64,000 bases of DNA from JACCZX01 sp963829995. Its GTDB lineage: Bacteria > Pseudomonadota > Gammaproteobacteria > Burkholderiales > Burkholderiaceae_F. The translations under genes were made by a program, and so were the position numbers. Under the pieces are notes generated by a model. It was given only the letters and a program-made list of their open reading frames with translations. It did no database searches and was not told the DNA's origin. The stretch covers positions 1-64,000 of the forward strand of contig CAWHKW010000032.1 of NCBI GenBank assembly GCA_963829995.1, read 5' to 3'. This document shows positions 45,443 through 54,900 of the stretch, one piece after another. Position 1 is the stretch's first letter, and the number at the start of each line of letters is the position of its first letter.

Positions 45443-46861
45443 TCAGAACCGCTTCATCAACCGCAACATCCTCTCCACGTGCGGCCCATAGGGCGGCAAG
45501 AATAACTTCGTCCCGTTCAACCGCGACTGGCGAAACACGGGAGTCAGTTTGCTAAATGTGTCGAACCCCCAGCGGCCGTGATAGTGGCCCATGCCGGAGG
45601 CTCCGACGCCGCCGAACGGCAGGTCTTCCTGTGCCACGTGCATCAACGTTTCGTTGAAACACACACCTCCAGCGTGCGTGTTCTTTAAAGCCGCTTCGGC
45701 GCGCTTGCCATCGTTGTCGAACCAGTACATCGCAAGCGGGCGCGGCTGCGCGTTGATGAACGCCGTCGCTTCCTTGATGTCGTCGTACGGAATCACCGGC
45801 AAAAGCGGCCCGAAGATCTCGTCGCGCATCACGTCGAGGTCCGCCGCCGGGCTGATCACAATGGCCGGTGCCAGGCGATGTTGGGCGTCGTTGCGTTCCG
45901 CGCCGCTGAACAGCGGCACGACGGCGGCACCGGCGCTGCGCGCCTGCTCCAGGTAGCCGGCGAGACGCTGATACTGCCGCGCGTTGACGATGCTGCAGTA
46001 ATCAGTGTCAGCAAGGCCGGCGGGATACATTTCACGCGCTTGCCGTTTGGCCGATTCGACAAACGCGGTCACGTTCGCGCGCGGCACCAGCGCATAGTCG
46101 GGTGCGATGCAGGTTTGGCCCGCATTCAAAAACTTGCCCACCAGTACCCGCTGCACGGCCGGGTCGATCGGATACCCCGGCGCAATCACCGCGGGTGACT
46201 TGCCGCCCAACTCCAAGGTAACGGGTGTCAGGTTCTGCGACGCCGCGTTCATCACCTTGCGGCCGACAGTGGTCGACCCTGTAAAGAGCAGATGATCGAA
46301 CGGCAGCGCAGAGAATTGCGCGGCAACGTCGGCACCGCCGGTGATAACGGCCACTTCGTTCGTCCGGAATGCGCCGGCGATCAGTTGCTGAAAGAGCTTG
46401 GAGAACGCCGGTGTGAACTCCGACACTTTCACCATCGCTCGATTGCCGGCGACCATCGCTGCGACGAGCGGGCTCACCGCAAGGAACAGCGGGTAGTTCC
46501 ACGGAACGATGATGCCGACAACACCTAATGGCCGCGGAACGACGTTTGCGCGCGCCGGAAGAAACCACTTCGCCACCCCGGCGCTCCGAGGTTTCATCCA
46601 CCGCTTGCCGTGCTTGATCGCGCTTCGAATCTCGGAGAGGCTCGGAAAGATTTCTGCGATCTGCGTCTCGATGCGCGGACGGCCCGCGAAGTCGGCGTCG
46701 ATCGCAGTTTCAATCGCCGCTTCGTTGTCTTCGAGCAAGCGGCGCAATCGTTCGAGGCGATTGCGCCGTTCGTCCCATTCGGCAAACGGAGCGGCGTCGT
46801 ACGCGGCACGCTGAATCTGGAAAACAACGTGGAGCTCGGCTGGAGTATCAGAGGCGTTCAT
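45443..46861 (-). CDS. Coniferyl-aldehyde-dehydrogenase-like NAD(P)-dependent aldehyde dehydrogenase
   Basis: The 472 residues match the class 3 aldehyde dehydrogenase branch that contains coniferyl aldehyde dehydrogenase. Motifs: PLGVVGIIVPWNYPLFL, LFTGSTTVGRKVM, the catalytic glutamate in TLELGGKSPAVI and the cysteine C251 in NAGQTCIAPDYAL. The end FSKLTPVFRQSRLNGTKLF is typical of this branch and suggests membrane association. The substrate may be an aromatic or long-chain aldehyde; the gene gives no further clue. Confidence 0.85.
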   Translation of the reverse strand: MNASDTPAELHVVFQIQRAAYDAAPFAEWDERRNRLERLRRLLEDNEAAIETAIDADFAGRPRIETQIAEIFPSLSEIRSAIKHGKRWMKPRSAGVAKWFLPARANVVPRPLGVVGIIVPWNYPLFLAVSPLVAAMVAGNRAMVKVSEFTPAFSKLFQQLIAGAFRTNEVAVITGGADVAAQFSALPFDHLLFTGSTTVGRKVMNAASQNLTPVTLELGGKSPAVIAPGYPIDPAVQRVLVGKFLNAGQTCIAPDYALVPRANVTAFVESAKRQAREMYPAGLADTDYCSIVNARQYQRLAGYLEQARSAGAAVVPLFSGAERNDAQHRLAPAIVISPAADLDVMRDEIFGPLLPVIPYDDIKEATAFINAQPRPLAMYWFDNDGKRAEAALKNTHAGGVCFNETLMHVAQEDLPFGGVGASGMGHYHGRWGFDTFSKLTPVFRQSRLNGTKLFLPPYGPHVERMLRLMKRF

Positions 46862-46916
46862 TCCGGTAGCTTAATGCTCGCCGCCAGTGTGGTTCAATCG
46901 CAGCGGCACAAAGAAA

Positions 46917-47459
46917 ATGGCGATCAAGCAAATAACGCTGGCCGGTGAGCGAGTCGTGCTGCGCCCTTGGCAGGACCGTGACGCCGATGCTTTCGCGGCG
47001 ATGAACGCGGACGAGCGCGTGATGGAATTTTTTGTCGCGCCGCTTACGCGCGTCGAATCGGATGAGCTGCGATCTCGCATGCGCGCGGCGATCGAGGAGC
47101 GCGGCTGGGGTTGGTGGTGCGTCGACATCGCCGGACAATGCGCGGGCTTTACCGGCCTGAGTACACCGCCCTATCAGACGCGGTTCACGCCGTGTGTGGA
47201 GGTAGGCTGGCGCTTCAGGCCGCAGTTTTGGGGACACGGCTACGCAACCGAAGCGGCACGGCTGGCACTCGACTACGGCTTCAACGCGCTGCAGCTGGAA
47301 GAAATCGTTTCGTTTGCCGCTGCGGGCAATATTCGCTCGCGCCGTGTAATGGAGCGCATCGGCATGCAGCGTGACGTCGCCGGCGATTTCGATCATCCAC
47401 GCATACCCGAAGGACATGCGTTGCGCCGTCACGTGCTTTATCGCTTAAGGCGGCGCTGA
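46917..47459 (+). CDS. GNAT family N-acetyltransferase, RimJ/RimL type
   Basis: The 180 residues have the RimJ/RimL-type fold: LAGERVVLRPWQDRDADAFA near the start, the acetyl-CoA loop FWGHGYATEAARLALDYGF near 110-130, and NIRSRRVMERIGM. Its substrate is unknown. The ATG at 46917 is used because the preceding codons of the open frame have no support. It is divergent from the ALDH gene and converges with aceB, 3 bases between the ends. Confidence 0.85.
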   Translation: MAIKQITLAGERVVLRPWQDRDADAFAAMNADERVMEFFVAPLTRVESDELRSRMRAAIEERGWGWWCVDIAGQCAGFTGLSTPPYQTRFTPCVEVGWRFRPQFWGHGYATEAARLALDYGFNALQLEEIVSFAAAGNIRSRRVMERIGMQRDVAGDFDHPRIPEGHALRRHVLYRLRRR

Positions 47460-47462
47460 CGG

Positions 47463-49046
47463 TCAGTCGATGTCTTCGTATAGCGGCAACGTGAGAAATT
47501 CGGCGAAGTCCGGCTGCGTACTCATGTCTTCAAAAATTCGCGCGGCGCGATCGTAAGTCGGCGAATCTGGGCCTACCACGGCCTTGACTTTGGCAAGCTC
47601 TTCCGGAATCAGCGCGCGCACCAAGGCGGCGTCCACCTTGCGTCCGTCCTCAAGGACACCTTTTGGCGAGCGGATCCACTGCCATACCTGCGAGCGGCTG
47701 ATCTCCGCAGTGGCTGCATCCTCCATCAAGTTGTGGATCGGTACACAGCCATTGCCGGCCAGCCACGAGCCGACGTAATGAATGCCGACGTTGATGTTCA
47801 TCCGCAGCCCCGCTTCGGTAATCGGTGCTTCGGGTTCGAACTTCAGCAGATCCGCCGCGGTGACTTTGACGTCGTCGCGCTTCTTGTCAATCTGATTGGC
47901 GCGATCGCCCAGTACTTTGACGAATTCCTCCATGGCGATGGACACCAGGCCGGGATGCGCGACCCAACCGCCGTCGTAGCCGTCGGTTGCATCGCGCTGC
48001 TTGTCACTGCGCACGCCGGCCATTGCGGCTTCATTCTTGACGGGATCGTTCTTAATTGGAATCAGCGCGCTCATACCTCCCATCGCCGGTGCGTTTCTTT
48101 TGTGGCACGTGGCCAGCAACAGCAACGCGTACGCGCGCATAAACGGCGCCGTCATTGTCACCTGGGCGCGATCGGCGAGCACGAAGCTCTTGTCAGAATT
48201 GAACTTCTTGATGCACGAAAAGATGTAGTCCCAGCGGCCCGCATTCAATCCTGCGGAGTGCTCTCGCAGCTCGTACAGGATCTCGTCCATCTCGAACGCC
48301 GCCAAGATCGTCTCGATCAGCACGGTCGCTTTGATCGTGCCTTGCGGGATGCCGAGGTCCTTTTGGGTGGCGACGAAGATGTCGTTCCACAGTCTCGCCT
48401 CAAGGTGCGACTCCAGTTTCGGCAGGTAAAAGTACGGGCCAGTGCCCCGTGCGATCAGCTCCTTCGCGTTATGAAACATGTAAAGCGCAAAGTCGAAAAT
48501 CGCACCGGACACGCGCTGGCCATCGATCAGCACATGCTTCTCATCGAGATGCCAGCCGCGCGGACGCACAATCAGGACGGCGACCTTATCGTTCAGCGAA
48601 TATGTCTTGTCGCCCTGCTGCAGCGATATGTTGCGGCGAATCGCCTGCATCAAGTTGATCTGACCGGTGATCTGGTTATCCCAGCTCGGTGTGTGGCTGT
48701 CCTCGAAGTCGGCCATGTACGCATCGGCCCCCGAGTTCAGTGCATTGATGACCATCTTGCGCTCGACCGGACCGGTGATCTCGACGCGCCGGCATTGCAA
48801 ATCCGCCGGCAACGGCGCAATCGTCCAATTGCCCTCGCGGACATGCTTGGTCTCGGCGAGAAAATTCGGCCGCTCACCCGCATCGAGCCGCTTGGCACGC
48901 GCGACGCGCTTGGCCAAAAGCTCCTGCCGGCGAGATTCGAACTGACGATGCAGCTTCGCAACCAGTTCCAGCGCTTCGGCCGTCAGGACGCGCTCGAATC
49001 CCGGTCGCATCGGGGCGTCAATCAAAACGTCCTCCGTCTCGATCAT
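47463..49046 (-). CDS. aceB: Malate synthase A
   Basis: Malate synthase condenses glyoxylate with acetyl-CoA in the glyoxylate bypass. The 527 residues match isoform A: ADFEDSHTPSWDN, VRPRGWHLDEKHVLIDG, TVLIETILAAFEMDEILYEL, IFSCIKKFN, and the C-terminal GSWLAGNGCVPIHNLMEDAA with SQVWQW. The start overlaps the stop of a haloacid dehalogenase gene by 4 bases (ATGA), so the two are translationally coupled. aceA lies just upstream of that gene. Confidence 0.96.
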   Translation of the reverse strand: MIETEDVLIDAPMRPGFERVLTAEALELVAKLHRQFESRRQELLAKRVARAKRLDAGERPNFLAETKHVREGNWTIAPLPADLQCRRVEITGPVERKMVINALNSGADAYMADFEDSHTPSWDNQITGQINLMQAIRRNISLQQGDKTYSLNDKVAVLIVRPRGWHLDEKHVLIDGQRVSGAIFDFALYMFHNAKELIARGTGPYFYLPKLESHLEARLWNDIFVATQKDLGIPQGTIKATVLIETILAAFEMDEILYELREHSAGLNAGRWDYIFSCIKKFNSDKSFVLADRAQVTMTAPFMRAYALLLLATCHKRNAPAMGGMSALIPIKNDPVKNEAAMAGVRSDKQRDATDGYDGGWVAHPGLVSIAMEEFVKVLGDRANQIDKKRDDVKVTAADLLKFEPEAPITEAGLRMNINVGIHYVGSWLAGNGCVPIHNLMEDAATAEISRSQVWQWIRSPKGVLEDGRKVDAALVRALIPEELAKVKAVVGPDSPTYDRAARIFEDMSTQPDFAEFLTLPLYEDID

Positions 49047-49747
49047 ATCGACAGTTCCTTTCCATAATGAATCTCTTGCAAGATGAACTGAGCGGCGTCG
49101 GCCAGACTCGCACCAGTTCCATTGGGCTTGACCCCTAGGCGGTCGAGCACCGCATCGGTGCGATTAACCCAGAAACTCGTATAGCCGTACCACGCTGCTG
49201 CACACGCGTCCCAGCAGTTGCTTGAGACAAACACGATTTGCCGAGGCTGCAGCTTCAGCGCCCGCGGCCCCAGCGCATACACCGATGGCGATGTCTTAAA
49301 GGCCCGCACTTGATCGGCCGACAGCACTAGATCAATGTATCGATGCAGCCCGGAATTGACGAGTGCGGTCTCGAGCATTTCGGAATCGCCGTTGGAAAGC
49401 ACGCCTAATCGGACTCCGGCGTCGTGCAACTTGACCAGCGCCGGCGCGACGTCGGGAAATGATGCGAGACGTTTGTATTCATCCGCCAGACGCGCTGCGT
49501 CGTTCGGCCCGGCATTCAGCTTCAGCGCTTGCAACGAATACTCGAGCGCATCGCGCGTGACCTCCGAAAAACTCACATAACGGTCGGACATTGTGCGCAA
49601 CCGTGAATATTCGATCTGCTTTTCACGCCAGAGACGGGCAAGTCGCTCGCCTTGACCTGGAAAGAGTTCCTCAGCGCGCCGCGTGACCGAATAAACGTCA
49701 AGCAACGTTCCGAAGACGTCGAACAGAGCAGCAGCGGGAGCAGCCAT
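49043..49747 (-). CDS. Haloacid dehalogenase, type II
   Basis: The 234 residues match L-2-haloacid dehalogenases: the nucleophile aspartate in LFDVFGTLLDVYS, SNGDSEML for motif II, the lysine in RAFKTSPSVYALG, and VSSNCWDACAAAWYGYTSFW with the paired WVNR. The enzyme would swap the halogen of 2-halo acids for OH, giving glycolate from haloacetate. Many family members act on other substrates, so this is not certain. It lies between aceA (28 bases upstream) and aceB (4-base overlap). Confidence 0.85.
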   Translation of the reverse strand: MAAPAAALFDVFGTLLDVYSVTRRAEELFPGQGERLARLWREKQIEYSRLRTMSDRYVSFSEVTRDALEYSLQALKLNAGPNDAARLADEYKRLASFPDVAPALVKLHDAGVRLGVLSNGDSEMLETALVNSGLHRYIDLVLSADQVRAFKTSPSVYALGPRALKLQPRQIVFVSSNCWDACAAAWYGYTSFWVNRTDAVLDRLGVKPNGTGASLADAAQFILQEIHYGKELSI

Positions 49748-49775
49748 GATGAGCGGCGAGTCTAAGTGTTCTGCC

Positions 49776-51095
49776 TTAGGCCGCCTGCTTGTCCACCGTC
49801 CGATCGAAGAATTGCTCGTCTTCGGTCGAGCCCTGAAGTGCGGAAGTCGACGCCTCGCGCTCGATCGTCGTCGTCACCGCATCGAAGTACCCGGTCCCGA
49901 CTTCACGCTGGTGCTTGACCGCGGTAAATCCTTTGTCTGCCGCGGCGAACTCGGCCTGCTGCAACTCGACGAATGCGCTCATCTGATTACGCGCGTAGCC
50001 GTGCGCCAGATGGAACATCGAGTAGTTGAGCGAATGGAAACCCGCCAAGGTGATGAACTGGAACTTGTAGCCCATCGCACCGAGCTCGTTCTGGAAGCGC
50101 GCGATGGTCGAATCGTCCAGATTTTTTTTCCAATTGAACGACGGCGAGCAGTTGTACGCGAGCATCTTTCCCGGAAATCTCTTGTGGATCGCCTCGGCGA
50201 ACGCCTTCGCAAACGCGAGGTCCGGTTTGCCCGTTTCGCACCAGAGCAGGTCGGCGTACGGCGCGTACGCAAGACCGCGCGACACCGCCTGTTGCAGGCC
50301 CGGTTGGGTCTTGAAGAACCCTTCGACGGTACGCTCACCGGTCAAATACGGCACATCGTTCTCGTCGATGTCGGAGGTCACCAGATCGGCCGCCTCGGCA
50401 TCGGTGCGCGCCAGAAGCACCGTCGGTACGCCGCAGACATCCGCAGCCAGCCGTGCCGCTACAAGTTTGGACACTGCGTCGCGGGTAGGCACGAGTACCT
50501 TGCCGCCCATGTGACCGCACTTCTTGACCGAGGCCAACTGATCCTCGAAGTGCACGCCAGCCGCGCCCGCTTCGATCATTGATTTCATCAGCTCGAACGC
50601 GTTAAGCACGCCGCCAAAACCTGCTTCAGCATCCGCGACGATCGGTGCAAAGTAATCAACATAGCCGGCATCACTCGGATTCCTGCCCTCCATCCACTGG
50701 ATCTGATCGGCGCGAGCAAAGGTGTTGTTGATGCGGCGAACCACTGCCGGTACCGAATTCACCGGGTACAGCGATTGATCCGGGTACATCTCCCCCGCCA
50801 GATTCGCGTCGCCTGCGACCTGCCAGCCCGAGAGATAGATCGCCTTCAGCCCCGCCTTCACCTGCTGCATCGCCTGGTTGCCGGTCAGCGCGCCCAGCGT
50901 GTTCACGTACGCCTCACTGTTCAGCAGGCGCCATAGCTTCTCGGAGCCGCGCCTGGCGAGCGTGTGTTCGACCTGCACGGAGCCGCGCAGCCGTACGACG
51001 TCTTCAGGGCCGTAGCCGCGCCTGATTCCCTTCCAGCGGCCGCTCTCGTTCCACTCTTTCTGAAGTCGTTGTGCATCGAGTTCGCGTGCCGTCAT
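49776..51095 (-). CDS. aceA: Isocitrate lyase
   Basis: Isocitrate lyase splits isocitrate into succinate and glyoxylate. The 439 residues contain the active-site loop KKCGHMGGKVLVPT, LYLSGWQVAGD-type IYLSGWQVAGDANLAGEMYP, VRRINNTFARADQI and YNCSPSFNWKKNL. The ATG at 51095 has GGGAG at the right distance; the longer frame to 51188 has no support. With aceB it forms the glyoxylate shunt, so growth on acetate or fatty acids is likely. Confidence 0.97.
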   Translation of the reverse strand: MTARELDAQRLQKEWNESGRWKGIRRGYGPEDVVRLRGSVQVEHTLARRGSEKLWRLLNSEAYVNTLGALTGNQAMQQVKAGLKAIYLSGWQVAGDANLAGEMYPDQSLYPVNSVPAVVRRINNTFARADQIQWMEGRNPSDAGYVDYFAPIVADAEAGFGGVLNAFELMKSMIEAGAAGVHFEDQLASVKKCGHMGGKVLVPTRDAVSKLVAARLAADVCGVPTVLLARTDAEAADLVTSDIDENDVPYLTGERTVEGFFKTQPGLQQAVSRGLAYAPYADLLWCETGKPDLAFAKAFAEAIHKRFPGKMLAYNCSPSFNWKKNLDDSTIARFQNELGAMGYKFQFITLAGFHSLNYSMFHLAHGYARNQMSAFVELQQAEFAAADKGFTAVKHQREVGTGYFDAVTTTIEREASTSALQGSTEDEQFFDRTVDKQAA

Positions 51096-51188
51096 GCCAT
51101 TGCTCCCGCAGGTAGGGGGCCCACACCGGGGCCGTTGGTCGTAAGAACAAACAGCAGGAATCGTACGATGGTTTATGCAGCGCAACAA

Positions 51189-51508
51189 GCGCGCTAATTG
51201 ATATAAGAGTTAAAAATTTATCATCTATAACAATTACATACCTAGCTTCATATCGCGACTTGAAATGGACCATGGTGTTTTGAAACGATGAGTGCTGTCC
51301 TGCAATACCTGGCGTTTCGGGATACGAAACAGGCAGCGGGGAAATGAAAAGCATCGATTGCGCAAGTTGCGGCACCCGAGGCCACGCTGAAATTAGATGC
51401 GTGCGCCCAAGCATTTCGGGCAAATCCCGATAGCCGCCATCTGCCACATTGACGTTACCCAATCGAAGCGCTTGCAAGAGGCTGGCGCACTAACCGACGC
51501 GAAACACG
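51189..51508. other. Intergenic region upstream of aceA with an AT-rich patch
   Basis: Between the divergent aceA and a small membrane-protein gene, 51190-51260 is markedly AT-rich (TTGATATAAGAGTTAAAAAT and beyond) in an otherwise GC-rich sequence. It is probably the aceA promoter and operator region. No binding site for a known regulator could be assigned. The remaining 250 bases hold nothing I recognise. Confidence 0.5.
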
Positions 51509-51787
51509 ATGAACGTTCTCGGCATCCAACTGAACGCCCCGTCACTGATGGGCCTGATACGAATGCTCGGCTTTACGCTGGCCGCGATCGCACTGGTCGA
51601 AATGGCCGACTCGCTGAGCTCGGGCGTGTGGGCCAGCGAAGGGTCGCTGTCGTTCATCGTTGGTGGCTTCTCGGGCTTCCTGCTGAATGAATCCGGTGCC
51701 GACTTTTCGAAACACGGATGGCGCGCGTTCGCACTACTCATGGCGTGTGCGCTCTTCGTGTACGCGGCGTTTAGCCTGGTGCTTTAG
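51509..51787 (+). CDS. Small membrane protein of unknown function
   Basis: This 92-residue protein has three hydrophobic stretches, at about 14-32, 46-60 and 72-92, so it probably crosses the inner membrane two or three times. The polar link ESGADFSKHGW lies between the second and third. I do not recognise a family. It converges with an MFS transporter gene, 6 bases apart. Confidence 0.6.
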   Translation: MNVLGIQLNAPSLMGLIRMLGFTLAAIALVEMADSLSSGVWASEGSLSFIVGGFSGFLLNESGADFSKHGWRAFALLMACALFVYAAFSLVL

Positions 51788-51793
51788 CTTTCC

Positions 51794-53056
51794 TCAAGCT
51801 GTGACTGCCCTGCTGCGCGCGGCAGCGCCGATCCGCATCGCGGTCAGCAGAGCTACCAGCAGCAGCAGCGCGACCGCCACCAAAGCCGCCTGAAACTTGC
51901 CCGCGTCTAGAAGCGGGCCGAATACCAGCGGCGACATCGCAAGCCCGACATCCAGTCCGGAGTAAACGAACCCGTAAATGCGGCCAAAAGACGTATTGCC
52001 GAACTGACTGGTCGCCGCACGCCGCACCAACAGATCGCGATTCGGGCCCGAAGTGCCAACGCCGAAGCCCATCAGCGCCATTACCGGGAAAACCAGGGCC
52101 GCCACGATCTGTCCGGAAGCGAGCAGCAGCGCCATCAGCGCACTGAAACCGAGCGCGATCGCGATCAGTCTTTCGTTGCGCTCGTTACGCGACGCGAGAA
52201 AACCGCCGGTAATCGTTCCCGCCGCGCTGCCCAGCAAATACGCGGTCAGGCCTCCGGTGGCCAGCACGAGCGACATGCCGTAGACGTTGCCTAGAATCGC
52301 CGGCGCATAGTTCTGCAAAATGCCGAAGGCAGCGGTCGTGAAGAAGAAAAACGCGAAGCACATCCACACCGGCGTTGAACGCAGGAACGCAAACTGGTTT
52401 GCCGTCGGTAGGTCGGACTCGGCGTGCGAATGACTTGGCACGACCAGCTCGGCCGCCGCGCTCGCCAGCATTGAGCGCCGCCAGAACAGGATCGCAAGAA
52501 CGACCGCGCCTACGCCAGCCGCGGCAAAACCGGCGGCCTGCCATCCGGCAAAAGTTGCGATGCCGGCCATGAACACCGGCGCTGCAGCCCAGCCAAGATT
52601 TCCAGACAGGCCATGGACTGAAAAAGCATGACCCAACCGGGGCTGCGCCACACGGCGATTGAGCAGCGTGAAATCGGCGGGGTGGAAGATACTGTTTCCA
52701 AGACCGGCGACTGCTGCCGTTATCAACAGCATCGCGTAACTGTTCGATACGCCGAGGATCACCCCCGACAGCGCCAGTAGCCCAATGCCGAAGAACAGCA
52801 CCGGCCGCGACCCCACTTTGTCGACGATAAACCCGGCGAGCGCCTGACCAATACCGCTGATGACGAAGAACGTCGTCATCAACAAACCGGCCTCGGTGTA
52901 GGAAAGATCGAAGTCCTTCATCAGCCACGGGAACAGCGGCGGCAGCATGAAGTGAAAGAAATGGGAGGTACCGTGCGCCAAACCGACCAGGCCGATCACT
53001 TCGGCATCATGGCGGATCGATGACGAGCTAGGTGGCGGCGAATTCGATGGATTCAT
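51794..53056 (-). CDS. MFS transporter
   Basis: The 420 residues have the layout of a 12-helix major facilitator. The loop 2-3 motif appears as GFIVDKVGSRPVLFFG, and a second copy between helices 8 and 9 as GGFLASRNERNERL. FFHFMLPPLFPWLMKDFDLS at the first helix is reminiscent of fosmidomycin-resistance-like transporters. The substrate is unknown. The ATG at 53056 overlaps, head to head, the start of the 5'-nucleotidase gene by about 10 bases, so one of the two starts may be misplaced. Confidence 0.85.
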   Translation of the reverse strand: MNPSNSPPPSSSSIRHDAEVIGLVGLAHGTSHFFHFMLPPLFPWLMKDFDLSYTEAGLLMTTFFVISGIGQALAGFIVDKVGSRPVLFFGIGLLALSGVILGVSNSYAMLLITAAVAGLGNSIFHPADFTLLNRRVAQPRLGHAFSVHGLSGNLGWAAAPVFMAGIATFAGWQAAGFAAAGVGAVVLAILFWRRSMLASAAAELVVPSHSHAESDLPTANQFAFLRSTPVWMCFAFFFFTTAAFGILQNYAPAILGNVYGMSLVLATGGLTAYLLGSAAGTITGGFLASRNERNERLIAIALGFSALMALLLASGQIVAALVFPVMALMGFGVGTSGPNRDLLVRRAATSQFGNTSFGRIYGFVYSGLDVGLAMSPLVFGPLLDAGKFQAALVAVALLLLVALLTAMRIGAAARSRAVTA

Positions 53057-54840
53057 TTGGAAAGACGGCCGGCGCGCGCCGTCGAGTAAATGTAGCAGTT
53101 CAAATTCTTGAGACTTCACGCCTACTTGCTTGCGTCGCGTGCGTGCTGATGATGAACACGCCGCTGGCTTTGGCACAGAGCGTGCCGCTGCGGATTATCG
53201 CGATCAACGATTTTCATGGGCACTTGGAGCCGGCCGATAACATGGTCGCAGTGCCCAATCCGGCTCAACTATCGGCGACGGTGCCGCTGCGAAGCGGCGG
53301 CGCCGCGTTTCTGGCCGCGCGAATCAGTCAGCTCCGGGCAGAGCAGCCACGGCACGTCGTCGTGTCGGCCGGCGATTTGATCGGCGCCTCGCCCCTGACC
53401 TCCGGACTGTTTCATGACGAGCCCACGATCGAAGTCATGAACGCGATGGGCCTTGACATCAGTGCGCTCGGCAACCATGAATTCGACCGTGGCGTCGCGC
53501 ACCTGTTGCGTATGGCGAATGGCGGATGCCAGGCGCAGCCGGTTGCGAATCGGCAGACGTGTGCCGGAGTCGGAAACAAGTTTTCCGGTGCACGGTTCAA
53601 ATTCCTCGCGGCCAACGTGCTCGATCGCGACAGCGGAGAGCCGATCATGGCGCCGGCATGGATCAAGAACATTGACGGCGTGCGAGTCGGATTCATCGGT
53701 GCCGTGACGCGATCCACGCCAGGCATCGTCGTGCCGAGCGGCGTCGCAGGCGTGCGCTTCACCGGGGAAGCGAAGGCGCTCAACCAGCATGCGAAGGAGT
53801 TGCAGGCGCAGGGCGTGCAGGCGATTGTTGCCGTGATCCACGAAGGCGGGGAAGCCGAGGGCGGTTACGACGCGTGCCGAAATCCGCGCGGCGCGATTTT
53901 CGACATCGCACGCGAGCTCGATCCCGCAATCGACGTCGTGCTTTCGGCGCACACCCATCGAGGCTACAACTGCGTGATCGATGGCAGAGTCATCATGCAG
54001 GCAGCCTCGTACGGAAGACTGGTGTCGGTGATCGACGTCGAAATCGACCGCGCCAGCGGTGACATCGTGCGCGAGCGCACGCGCGCGCGCAACGTGCCGG
54101 TGCCGAACGGCACGCGGACGAGTGCGTCGCTACGCGCCGCGTATCCGCCGCTCGCGCCCGATCCCGAAGTCGCGGCGATCGTCGAGCACTACCGAAAGCT
54201 CGCAGCACCGCTCGCGCAGCGGCCAGTGGGCCGCGTCACTTCCGACTTCGATCGGCGCACAGCAGCCGGCGGCGATAATGCGCTTGGCAGATTGATCGCC
54301 GATGCGCATCTCGCCGCCACGCGCACTCAAGGCGCTCAGCTTGCGTTTACCAATCCGGGCGGGCTGCGCGCCGAACTGCGCGCGTCCGCCGGTGACGGCG
54401 TCGTGACCTACGCCGATGTATTCGCATCGCAGCCATTCGGCAACACGCTTGTGACGCTGACGCTGACCGGCGCTCAGCTAAAGCAGATGCTGGAGCAGCA
54501 ATGGAGTGCAAGATCGAGCACAGTGCGCCCGGAGCGTGCGCGCATTCTGCAACCCTCGCGGGGCTTCTCCTACGCGTGGAGAGCGAGCGGCTCGCACGGC
54601 GAGCGGATCGTTGCCGATTCAATGCGCCTGGAGGGGCGCGCGATCGAGCCCGATCGATCCTATCGCGTGACGGTCAATAATTTTCTAGCCGACGGCGGCG
54701 ACGGCTTTCGGGTGTTGCGCGAAGGCACCGATAGAGTCGGCGGGCCGGTCGACGCCGATGCGCTGGCCGAATACCTGCGTCAAGCATCCGCGCTGCAGCC
54801 GCTTGCACCGGATCGCACGCCACGCATCAGTCGCAGGTAG
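53047..54840 (+). CDS. Bifunctional 5'-nucleotidase/UDP-sugar hydrolase-like metallophosphatase
   Basis: The 597 residues start with a signal peptide (basic n-region, LLACVACVLMMNTPLALAQ) and so act in the periplasm. The metallophosphatase domain shows INDFHGHLEP, VVSAGDLIGASP, ALGNHEFDRG, and the histidines in VVLSAHTHRGYN; the 5'-nucleotidase C-terminal domain follows with LAFTNPGGLRAEL and VTVNNFLADGGDGFRV. It probably hydrolyses nucleotides for phosphate and nucleoside salvage. I chose the ATG at 53047; a GTG at 53032 is also open, and both overlap the divergent MFS start. Confidence 0.88.
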   Translation: MDSFGKTAGARRRVNVAVQILETSRLLACVACVLMMNTPLALAQSVPLRIIAINDFHGHLEPADNMVAVPNPAQLSATVPLRSGGAAFLAARISQLRAEQPRHVVVSAGDLIGASPLTSGLFHDEPTIEVMNAMGLDISALGNHEFDRGVAHLLRMANGGCQAQPVANRQTCAGVGNKFSGARFKFLAANVLDRDSGEPIMAPAWIKNIDGVRVGFIGAVTRSTPGIVVPSGVAGVRFTGEAKALNQHAKELQAQGVQAIVAVIHEGGEAEGGYDACRNPRGAIFDIARELDPAIDVVLSAHTHRGYNCVIDGRVIMQAASYGRLVSVIDVEIDRASGDIVRERTRARNVPVPNGTRTSASLRAAYPPLAPDPEVAAIVEHYRKLAAPLAQRPVGRVTSDFDRRTAAGGDNALGRLIADAHLAATRTQGAQLAFTNPGGLRAELRASAGDGVVTYADVFASQPFGNTLVTLTLTGAQLKQMLEQQWSARSSTVRPERARILQPSRGFSYAWRASGSHGERIVADSMRLEGRAIEPDRSYRVTVNNFLADGGDGFRVLREGTDRVGGPVDADALAEYLRQASALQPLAPDRTPRISRR

Positions 54841-54900
54841 CGCAAGAAAGCGAGCCGCGCCGGTGCGATAATCGCCGCTTCCCGCTTGCAAGGTTCATTC

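Noticed and set aside
47733..49067. 444-residue open frame opposite aceB
   Set aside because: It is an antisense shadow of a well-supported gene, with no recognisable motif and atypical composition.
51397..51690. 97-residue frame upstream of the small membrane protein
   Set aside because: It overlaps that gene in another frame and shows no coding features.
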